From contig JACQNW010000130.1 in NCBI GenBank assembly GCA_016202845.1, positions 1-5,983 of the forward strand: DNA of 5,983 bases, written 5' to 3'. Positions within the stretch are counted from its first letter, which is position 1. Each line of letters starts with the position of its first letter. The position numbers and the translations under genes are program-made. Of the stretch, positions 1 through 3,668 are shown in pieces. The stretch comes from Candidatus Aenigmatarchaeota archaeon (lineage in GTDB: Archaea; Aenigmatarchaeota; Aenigmatarchaeia; GW2011-AR5). A model generated the notes under the pieces. The model was not told the DNA's origin and ran no database searches. It worked only from the letters and a program-made list of their open reading frames with translations.

Positions 1-354
1 ATTATTTTATTCTTTTTGTCTAAGTCTTACACTACGCAGAATATTATGGTAATTTCAATGGCTATGATAGCTGCAGCCAGAATTACAGCATACTACAAGC
101 GGGATTTATCAGAAGATATAGCTAAAATCCTGCCTTTGGGTGTACTGGCAATCTTTATAGTTGACCCTTCATACTTTTCCCTGTCTTTGACTATTTCAAG
201 ATTTTTAGAACTCGAAACGCTTATACCATTGTTTGTAAACTACCTTGTCTTTGTAATAGCATTGGAGTTCGTTCTGAGAGTTCTTCTTATTGCAGTGCGC
301 TATTTGAGGGTTAGAATGAATAAGCCCGCCAAGATACTAAGGATAAGGGCATGA
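1..354 (+). CDS. Unrecognised integral membrane protein, 5' end outside the window
   Basis: The frame is open from the first base of the window to a TGA at 352-354, so the gene probably begins upstream. Within the window the first candidate starts are TTG at 16 and ATG at 46, and neither has a convincing ribosome-binding site. The visible ~117 residues are mostly hydrophobic. A helix lies near the N-terminal edge, a short basic loop follows (AYYKRDLSED), then two or three further membrane segments (around IAKILPLGVLAIFIVDP and LFVNYLVFVIALEFVLRVLL). The end is a positively charged tail (RYLRVRMNKPAKILRIRA) that should face the cytoplasm. I do not recognise the family; a vague resemblance to PsiE-type membrane domains is too weak to name. 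It converges on the membrane protein encoded at 452-793 on the other strand. Confidence 0.6.
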   Translation: MILFFLSKSYTTQNIMVISMAMIAAARITAYYKRDLSEDIAKILPLGVLAIFIVDPSYFSLSLTISRFLELETLIPLFVNYLVFVIALEFVLRVLLIAVRYLRVRMNKPAKILRIRA

Positions 355-372
355 TTTTTTCACTCTTTTATT
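355..372 (+). terminator. T-rich archaeal-type terminator
   Basis: A run of six T follows directly on the TGA stop of the upstream gene, then a second T-rich cluster (CTCTTTTATT). Archaeal RNA polymerase ends transcription at such U-rich tracts without needing a hairpin. Inferred from composition and position only. Confidence 0.35.
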
Positions 373-400
373 CCTTCGTCTAAGTCAATAGAAAATTATA

Positions 401-417
401 GAAAATTAAAAAAGAAA
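401..417 (-). terminator. T-rich terminator for the membrane-protein gene on the minus strand
   Basis: On the minus strand this reads TTTCTTTTTTAATTTTC, about 35 nt beyond the stop codon of the gene at 452-793. It fits an archaeal oligo-T terminator and, with the tract at 355-372, would separate the two convergent genes. Confidence 0.35.
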
Positions 418-451
418 TTGTTAGTACTACAGGCCAACATAGCTTGCTAGC

Positions 452-793
452 TTATTTGTTTGAAGCAAGGCTTGCTACTGCTTTTACTGCAACTATTACA
501 GCTGCTGGAGCAACAAACACTGCTATATTTTCCACGATCGCCTGTATCACTCCGCCTATATATGGTATCACGCTGAATGTTGCTGTGCTTGCCACTATAA
601 GGCCGATTGAGGCTATCAGGAAAGCCTGTGTCTCTTTTTCAGTTACGTTCAGGAGACCGACAACAACACCCAATATCACAAGCAGCAAAGTTACCCATGC
701 GCTTGACCATCCAGTTGCTGTAGCCAGACCGGCCAGCACTGCGATGACGATTGATATTAGATATGCCCATTCTCCTAGTCCTTTTCCTGCCAT
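452..793 (-). CDS. Small four-helix membrane protein of unknown function
   Basis: The protein is 113 aa from the ATG at 793. Hydrophobic segments lie at about residues 9-27, 31-50, 57-75 and 84-108. The only polar stretch between them is NVTEKETQ at 50-57, which looks like the conserved loop of the family. The N-terminus (MAGKGLGEWAYL) is also polar and motif-like. Similar short proteins seem common in DPANN archaeal genomes, but I know no function. An in-frame ATG at 838 would add 15 residues (128 aa). I prefer 793 because GGTGT (801-805), a plausible archaeal ribosome-binding site, lies about 8 nt before it and a TATA-like box at 824-833 would start transcription close to it. The gene is divergent from the GGDEF gene, with 176 nt between them. 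A putative structural or transport role would be a guess. Confidence 0.75.
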   Translation of the reverse strand: MAGKGLGEWAYLISIVIAVLAGLATATGWSSAWVTLLLVILGVVVGLLNVTEKETQAFLIASIGLIVASTATFSVIPYIGGVIQAIVENIAVFVAPAAVIVAVKAVASLASNK

Positions 794-823
794 TTTTGAC
801 ACACCAAAAGGCTCTTGATACAG

Positions 824-833
824 CGTATATTTA
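824..833 (-). promoter_or_regulatory. TATA-like box for the membrane-protein gene at 452-793
   Basis: Read on the minus strand it is TTAAATATAC, centred about 35 nt upstream of the ATG at 793, which would give a leader of about 10 nt. A second AT-rich stretch at 857-875 (TTTAAATACATATATAT on the plus strand) could serve instead if the ATG at 838 is used. Confidence 0.35.
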
Positions 834-876
834 AGCATTACGCTCGCATGTTAGCTTTAAATACATATATATATTG

Positions 877-890
877 CCACTTTAAAGTGG
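877..890. promoter_or_regulatory. Perfect 14-bp palindrome in the GGDEF promoter, possible operator
   Basis: CCACTTTAAAGTGG is identical to its reverse complement and ends three bases before the TATA box at 894-901, so it would overlap or abut the TFB (BRE) contact region. A dimeric regulator bound here would be placed to block or assist transcription of the GGDEF gene, and could also reach the divergent promoter. The perfect symmetry is seen directly; the operator role is inferred. Confidence 0.45.
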
Positions 891-893
891 TAC

Positions 894-901
894 TTTATAT
901 A
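894..901 (+). promoter_or_regulatory. TATA box of the GGDEF gene
   Basis: TTTATATA matches the archaeal TATA consensus. With the usual spacing, transcription would start near 923, leaving a leader of roughly 47 nt before the ATG at 970. That is unlike the leaderless arrangement of most genes here and leaves room for an AGGTCGGG ribosome-binding-like sequence at 954-961. Confidence 0.5.
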
Positions 902-969
902 CTAGGTATGATATAGTATTAAACAGCACAAATTAATGCAGCAAAAAGCAATTAGGTCGGGATTTAGAA

Positions 970-1743
970 ATGACAGGAAATTATAAAGGACTTAGAGCGC
1001 TGTCTGAAGCACTTGGTGGAGATGTGAGAGGAAGCTCTGCGGGACGAGTATTTTTTGAACGTGTAGGCAAGCGTCCTGATGAATATGCACGATTGCTCGA
1101 ATACGTACAGAGAGAGTGCCCTTATCTTCTGGAAGACATGAGGGCTGCCTTTGCTGAAGCTGCAGGGAGAGAACGAGAACTTACAAGAAATTCTTTGCAT
1201 GATGGTTTAACCGGCTTGCACTCAAGGGCTTATTTTGACAGCCGTTTGGCTGAAGAATTTAGCCAAGCTAAAAGAACTGGTAACCCATTATCCTTAGTAA
1301 TTTTTGACATTGATCATTTCAAGGAAGTCAACGACCGCTATGGACACAGAGCTGGAGATGCAGTTTTACGAACAGTATCTGGCGTGATCAAAAGAGTGTC
1401 GCGAAGAAGCGATATAAATGCAAGATATGGAGGAGAAGAATTAGTCAGGCTCATGCCAAGAACTGATTTGCAAGGTGCAGAGATTTCAGCCAGCATTGCT
1501 AGAGAAAAAGTGGGAAATGCTTCAACACTAATAGATGGAGATACTATTTACGCTACCATAAGCGGCGGTGTTTCTTCTTACCCACTTGACGACTTTATTT
1601 CTACACATGACGAGCTTGTAGCAACAGCTGATCGCGCACTTTATAATGCTAAGCATGGCGGGAGAAACAGGATTTCTTCTGTTGGAGATATGCGCCCTGA
1701 GACTGTTAGAGAGCTTACAAGAAGAATTAGAGGTTATAGCTGA
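970..1743 (+). CDS. Diguanylate cyclase (GGDEF domain) with an intact product-inhibition site
   Basis: The protein has 257 aa. GGDEF enzymes join two GTP into cyclic di-GMP, a second messenger mostly known from bacteria. The domain spans about residues 75-236. It has DGLTGLHSRAYF at 78-89, the metal-binding FDIDHF at 112-117, NDRYGHRAGD at 121-130, the signature RYGGEEL at 152-158 (GGEEL instead of the usual GGEEF; the second and third acidic positions are kept), and ADRALYNAKHGGRNR at 220-234. RRSD at 145-148 sits five residues before the signature, exactly where the allosteric RxxD I-site lies, so feedback inhibition by c-di-GMP is likely. Residues 1-74 are predicted helical, with no signal peptide, membrane span or recognisable sensor domain, so it should be cytoplasmic. 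The ATG at 970 follows a weak ribosome-binding site. The protein is rich in arginine, and such genes in archaea are plausibly of bacterial origin. No PilZ, EAL or HD-GYP partner is visible nearby. Confidence 0.9.
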   Translation: MTGNYKGLRALSEALGGDVRGSSAGRVFFERVGKRPDEYARLLEYVQRECPYLLEDMRAAFAEAAGRERELTRNSLHDGLTGLHSRAYFDSRLAEEFSQAKRTGNPLSLVIFDIDHFKEVNDRYGHRAGDAVLRTVSGVIKRVSRRSDINARYGGEELVRLMPRTDLQGAEISASIAREKVGNASTLIDGDTIYATISGGVSSYPLDDFISTHDELVATADRALYNAKHGGRNRISSVGDMRPETVRELTRRIRGYS

Positions 1744-1830
1744 CCAACTTAATATTCAGGTATTGCACAAATTGGTTACATAGGAGTAAACCAAGTTATA
1801 AATATCCGGATTCTTTGCTTGGTTAACTAT
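1734..1830 (+). repeat. Copy A of a dispersed hairpin repeat (with an extra degenerate unit)
   Basis: This segment begins with TTATAGCTGACCA (1734-1746), which includes the stop codon of the GGDEF gene. The core, from AGTAAACCAAG at 1785 to CTTGGTTAACTAT ending at 1830, matches 2713-2757 with three substitutions and one gap over 46 nt. The core forms a stem AACCAAGT/GCTTGGTT (one G-U pair). Between the two matching parts lie 39 nt (1747-1785) absent from copy B. Together with the preceding ACCA they look like a decayed version of the same unit (ACCAACTT ... AATTGGTTACATA). The hairpin also overlaps the stop codon of the minus-strand gene at 1823-2080, so it may act as a two-way terminator between the convergent genes. 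Confidence 0.6.
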
Positions 1831-2080
1831 GAGCTGTTAGTTCAATGGAACCCGCTCGCTGATACTGTCCTAGTTTTTTCCCACTTGCTGAGACTTCAAG
1901 ATAAAAACGACCTTTAACACTCTTAATTTGATAATGTCTATCCAAAGGATCTTGAAATTGTCTTAATGCTGCAAGATTAGGATATTTACCAGCCTCGAAA
2001 GGAAAATCTATTTCTGGGTTTAATCTTAGGGTAAATGCTCTATCTTCCCTAAAACTATCTCCAATCACACCAATCCGCAT
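1823..2080 (-). CDS. Hypothetical protein, 85 aa, family not recognised
   Basis: The protein begins MRIGVIGDSFREDRAF and is soluble, with mixed charge and no membrane segment or signal peptide. It has an aromatic and basic middle (FPFEAGKYPNLAALRQF, residues 26-42) and a β-rich, basic second half (IKSVKGRFYLEVSASGKKLGQYQ, 52-74). I recognise no family or catalytic motif. Support for a real gene comes from the TATA-like box at 2101-2110, about 26 nt before the ATG as expected for a leaderless transcript, and from the sensible amino-acid composition. Its stop codon lies inside hairpin repeat A, so its last residues could have been altered when the repeat arrived. It runs in the same direction as the HicB-like gene upstream, 77 nt away, but each seems to have its own promoter. 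Confidence 0.55.
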   Translation of the reverse strand: MRIGVIGDSFREDRAFTLRLNPEIDFPFEAGKYPNLAALRQFQDPLDRHYQIKSVKGRFYLEVSASGKKLGQYQRAGSIELTAHS

Positions 2081-2100
2081 AGAAAATTTTAGGACTGCAT

Positions 2101-2110
2101 GCTTAAAAAG
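2101..2110 (-). promoter_or_regulatory. TATA-like box for the 85-aa gene
   Basis: Reads CTTTTTAAGC on the minus strand, centred about 26 nt upstream of the ATG at 2080. This spacing predicts a leaderless transcript and supports that start codon. Confidence 0.4.
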
Positions 2111-2157
2111 TTATTAGAAGAGGGCAACTTAGGCATTATAAAACCTCATATTTCTAT

Positions 2158-2349
2158 TTATTGCAAGCCAAGAAATTTATTTTTTTCTCCAGGCTTTACT
2201 TCCAAGTAGAGTTCTATTGCTTCCTTTGTTCTTTTGATGAGTTCGTCATGTGTTTTTGCCTGTGTGTGACAGCCTGGAAGCTCAACTACATCAGAAATTA
2301 AATAACCATCTTCTCCTTGTTCTACAATAACCGTGAATTTTTGTGACAT
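2158..2349 (-). CDS. HicB-like small protein without a visible HicA partner
   Basis: The protein is 63 aa from the ATG at 2349 (MSQKFTVIVEQGEDGYLISDV...). It has the HicB-type partial RNase H fold pattern: a β-strand KFTVIVEQ (4-11), GEDGYLISDVVELPGCHTQAKT (12-33) with the typical E-LPGC-TQ-T motif, and a helix DELIKRTKEAIELYLE (34-49). The tail is short and lacks the DNA-binding helix-turn-helix or ribbon-helix-helix domain of full antitoxins. In HicAB systems HicB neutralises the mRNA-cutting toxin HicA. I see no HicA-like frame here, so this is a solitary member of the kind often found in archaea, with unknown role. An in-frame ATG at 2388 would add 13 hydrophobic residues (INLYLLLYLCII). 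I reject it because the family begins near KFTV and a TATA-like box at 2371-2379 has leaderless spacing to 2349. Confidence 0.8.
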   Translation of the reverse strand: MSQKFTVIVEQGEDGYLISDVVELPGCHTQAKTHDELIKRTKEAIELYLEVKPGEKNKFLGLQ

Positions 2350-2370
2350 AATTATACACAGATACAAAAG

Positions 2371-2379
2371 TAGATAAAG
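2371..2379 (-). promoter_or_regulatory. TATA-like box for the HicB-like gene
   Basis: Reads CTTTATCTA on the minus strand, centred 26 nt upstream of the ATG at 2349. It supports the shorter HicB start and a leaderless mRNA. Confidence 0.35.
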
Positions 2380-2388
2380 ATTTATCAT

Positions 2389-2512
2389 TATCCAGTTTTT
2401 CTTGGCCTTAGAGTCTCGGCTGCGGCGTATATGCTATTCTAATTGGCATACCGTACATCTGTCTTCCTGGCTATTTAAATCTATTGCTTTGTTGTCACTT
2501 ATAAGTAAAATA
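2389..2512. other. Intergenic stretch between HicB-like gene and tRNA-Trp, with a possible micro-ORF
   Basis: No ordinary gene is visible. On the minus strand, 2408-2458 could encode the peptide MYGMPIRIAYTPQPRL, preceded by an ATTTAAATA box at 2472-2480. If the box is used, transcription would begin near the second ATG (2449), making a 13-aa product. The 10-bp palindrome ACTTATAAGT lies at 2497-2506. A T-rich stretch (TATTTTACTTA on the minus strand) directly after the tRNA may end its transcript. None of this is strong. Confidence 0.2.
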
Positions 2513-2665
2513 TGGGGTCACGAGGATTTGAACCCCGATTGGCTGGTTTCTTCTTTTTCACTGCTTTATTTCTAAAGCTCAGATCTCCATTTCCGCCAGC
2601 GATTTTTGCGTTAGCAAAAAGGGCTGATTGGAGCCAGCTGTCATGCCAGGTTAGACCATAACCCC
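2513..2665 (-). tRNA. tRNA-Trp (anticodon CCA) with an 80-nt intron
   Basis: All arms can be folded. The acceptor is GGGGTTA (2665-2659) with TGACCCC and discriminator A at 2513. The D-arm is GTC/GAC with loop residues including GG. The anticodon stem is GCTGG (2638-2634) with CCAGC (2546-2542). The loop is CTCCAA|A with anticodon CCA at 2631-2629, and the T-arm is CGGGG-TTCAAAT-CCTCG. Removing 2548-2627 gives a 73-nt mature tRNA. No CCA end is encoded. The intron lies between positions 37 and 38, the standard archaeal site cut by the splicing endonuclease. It decodes UGG as tryptophan; A73 and G1-C72 fit archaeal tRNA-Trp. Confidence 0.95.
2548..2627 (-). other. tRNA-Trp intron with a candidate box C'/D' RNA guide for C34 methylation
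   Basis: The intron is 80 nt. For splicing, loop residues C32-U33-C34-C35 can face GAAG (intron nt 75-78) as the central helix of a bulge-helix-bulge, with one C-A mismatch; the motif is therefore relaxed. Two hairpins are clear. One is TTTTTGC/GCAAAAA with a 4-nt loop (2620-2603); the other is GCTTTA/TAAAGC closed by a GAAA tetraloop (2578-2563). The second is bracketed by CTGA (2582-2579, a D-type box) and GTGAAAA (2561-2555, a degenerate C-type box), the arrangement of an internal C'/D' kink-turn. Just before CTGA, TGGAG (2589-2585) pairs with C32-A36 and puts C34 at the fifth position from the box. Terminal C and D boxes are not convincing. Confidence 0.5.
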
Positions 2666-2686
2666 TAACTTTGTTCTCATTAGTTG

Positions 2687-2702
2687 CTTAAAGTTATATA
2701 TT
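2687..2702 (-). promoter_or_regulatory. TATA region of the tRNA-Trp gene
   Basis: On the minus strand the sequence ATATATAACTTTAAGC lies 22-37 nt upstream of the first tRNA base. Either TATATAAC or CTTTAAGC could bind TBP at an acceptable distance. The region touches repeat copy B, which begins at 2701. Confidence 0.4.
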
Positions 2703-2757
2703 ATAGCTGACCAGTAAACCAAGTTATGATATCTGGATTCTTTACTTGGTTAACTAT
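2701..2757 (+). repeat. Copy B of the dispersed hairpin repeat
   Basis: This copy begins TTATAGCTGACCAGTAAACC, joining directly the two parts that in copy A (1734-1830) are separated by 39 nt. The core stem AACCAAGT/ACTTGGTT is a perfect 8 bp here. In copy A the last pair is G-U, so the differences between copies keep the stem. It includes ten bases (TTATAGCTGA) identical to the end of the GGDEF gene with its stop codon, but no further part of that gene. It lies between the divergent tRNA-Trp and the membrane-protein gene at 2834, so a terminator role is less obvious than for copy A. Confidence 0.6.
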
Positions 2758-2788
2758 AAATCAACACGCAAAAACTAATTGTTCTTAT

Positions 2789-2803
2789 GTTAGCTCCGCT
2801 AAC
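2789..2803. promoter_or_regulatory. Interrupted palindrome abutting a TATA box, possible operator
   Basis: GTTAGC-TCC-GCTAAC is a perfect 6-bp inverted repeat with a 3-base spacer. Its right arm runs into the TATA box at 2802-2810, so a bound dimer would compete with or recruit TBP/TFB. The symmetry is directly visible; the function is inferred. Confidence 0.4.
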
Positions 2804-2810
2804 TATATAT
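2802..2810 (+). promoter_or_regulatory. TATA box for the gene at 2834
   Basis: ACTATATAT is centred about 27 nt upstream of the ATG at 2834, with no ribosome-binding site in between. This points to leaderless transcription and supports the ATG chosen. Confidence 0.5.
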
Positions 2811-2833
2811 GAAACTGTTGTTATTAATTATTT

Positions 2834-3340
2834 ATGTTAATTGTGAACCGGCGCGTTGCTGAAATATTTATTATGCTCATTTTTGGCGTCACTGCATTGT
2901 CGGCTGTGGTTGGCGTTGAAAACACTGCTGGCGGAAGTGTTGTAAAGATTGGATTTCCTTTTTCTTTCTATCAGCAGACATGCACAGGCGCACAATGCGC
3001 ATATGGCGCAAATACCTTAATGATAATGCCAAATGCACTGATTTATTTTGGAATAGCTGCAGGATATGTTAATTTTAAAGCACGCAAAAAGCATAAAACA
3101 ATCCCTGCACCGCTGCTTTCAAAGCCCAAAAAGCAGGGCTTTTGCCTGTTCAAAAAAAAGCAATTGGTCAAGCCTTCGGTGACAACTTTCTTTGATTCTA
3201 AGGCTGAAGAAAAAAAACCTGAAATTAAAGTCTCAAAAAATGAGCTAGAATATAAACCGAGCAAATTTGATGTCGCTGACGAGGAACCACTTTTTACGAA
3301 GGATGAACTGGAAGAGACAAAGGATGATAGTGATGAATGA
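2834..3340 (+). CDS. Two-helix membrane protein with charged cytoplasmic tail, function unknown
   Basis: The protein has 168 aa. A first hydrophobic helix lies at about 11-28. A short outside loop follows with GFPFSFYQQTC and a second cysteine (C50 and C55, a possible disulfide or metal pair). A second helix is at about 61-80, then a long polar tail (81-168). The tail begins very basic (FKARKKHK, 82-88) and ends very acidic (EELEETKDDSDE region), so it should face the cytoplasm. The order of an N-terminal helix, a loop with a GFPF-FY motif and a helix beginning near a proline resembles small uncharacterised membrane proteins of DPANN archaea; I know no function. Its last 8 nt overlap the start of the next membrane-protein gene (ATGAATGA), so the two are almost certainly co-transcribed and may work together. 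Confidence 0.75.
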   Translation: MLIVNRRVAEIFIMLIFGVTALSAVVGVENTAGGSVVKIGFPFSFYQQTCTGAQCAYGANTLMIMPNALIYFGIAAGYVNFKARKKHKTIPAPLLSKPKKQGFCLFKKKQLVKPSVTTFFDSKAEEKKPEIKVSKNELEYKPSKFDVADEEPLFTKDELEETKDDSDE

Positions 3341-3638
3341 CGAAAAGTATCCAAATAGTTTCATAATTATTTTCAGCATTTATCTTGCAGTTTTCGCAAT
3401 CAGCTTTTTTGGCTTCTTTTTGCCGTCTTTGGCGCTCAATCTTTGGTCTGATTCCGGCTACTTCTGGATTATCTTAACAATATTCTTGCCTTTGATTGCT
3501 GCAGGTTTTTATTCAAAAAGCAGCAGGTTCCAATTTCTTTGGGGAAAAGAAGCTGCAGTGCGATACATAGTCATCGTCCTTTGCCTTGTTTCTATCGTGC
3601 TTGACGGAATTCTGGTTTTGCCTGTTGTTTTTTCTTGA
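3333..3638 (+). CDS. Small multi-pass membrane protein, function unknown
   Basis: The protein is 101 aa from the ATG at 3333 (MNDEKYPNSF...). Hydrophobic segments lie at about residues 9-30, 43-60 and 77-100. Between the second and third is a basic loop (SKSSRFQFLWGKEAAVR, 61-77). The start overlaps the stop of the preceding gene by 8 nt, a classic coupling arrangement. The frame is open further upstream to 3267, but those extra residues (RNHFLRRMNWKRQR) come from the coding sequence of the previous gene read in another frame, so I reject the longer start. Possible alternatives are ATG at 3324 or GTG at 3330. No family recognised; it probably forms a membrane unit with the product of the upstream gene. 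Confidence 0.75.
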   Translation: MNDEKYPNSFIIIFSIYLAVFAISFFGFFLPSLALNLWSDSGYFWIILTIFLPLIAAGFYSKSSRFQFLWGKEAAVRYIVIVLCLVSIVLDGILVLPVVFS

Positions 3639-3648
3639 GTTTTAAAGC
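3639..3648 (+). promoter_or_regulatory. TATA-like box for the HIT gene
   Basis: GTTTTAAAGC begins directly after the stop codon of the upstream gene and is centred about 26 nt before the ATG at 3669. The HIT gene can therefore be transcribed alone and without a leader. Confidence 0.4.
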
Positions 3649-3668
3649 TTCTGCTCTAATTTTAGAAG

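Noticed and set aside
1..354. PsiE-like membrane domain
   Set aside because: Only a loose similarity in hydrophobic pattern was noticed, with no diagnostic motif, so no name was given.
444..818. Long plus-strand frame opposite the membrane protein
   Set aside because: It is the antisense of the four-helix membrane protein, rich in Thr/Ala/Ile as expected from reversed hydrophobic codons, and no family pattern is seen.
1787..1827. Hairpin as a bacterial-type intrinsic terminator
   Set aside because: The stem is AT-rich with a long loop and no T-run follows. A second copy lies between divergent genes, where a terminator is not needed.
2350..2388. Hydrophobic N-terminal extension of the HicB-like protein
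   Set aside because: HicB proteins are cytoplasmic and begin near the KFTV strand. The extension covers the TATA-like box.
2513..2665. tRNA pseudogene because the unspliced anticodon arm does not fold
   Set aside because: Removing the 80-nt intron restores a perfect 5-bp anticodon stem and a 7-nt loop with anticodon CCA.
1734..2757. CRISPR array or insertion sequence
   Set aside because: There are only two full copies of the repeat, about 1 kb apart, with no regular spacers. No transposase or integrase is encoded between them.
3267..3332. Upstream extension of the 101-aa membrane protein
   Set aside because: These codons lie inside the preceding gene in another frame. The ATG at 3333 overlapping the stop is the natural coupled start.
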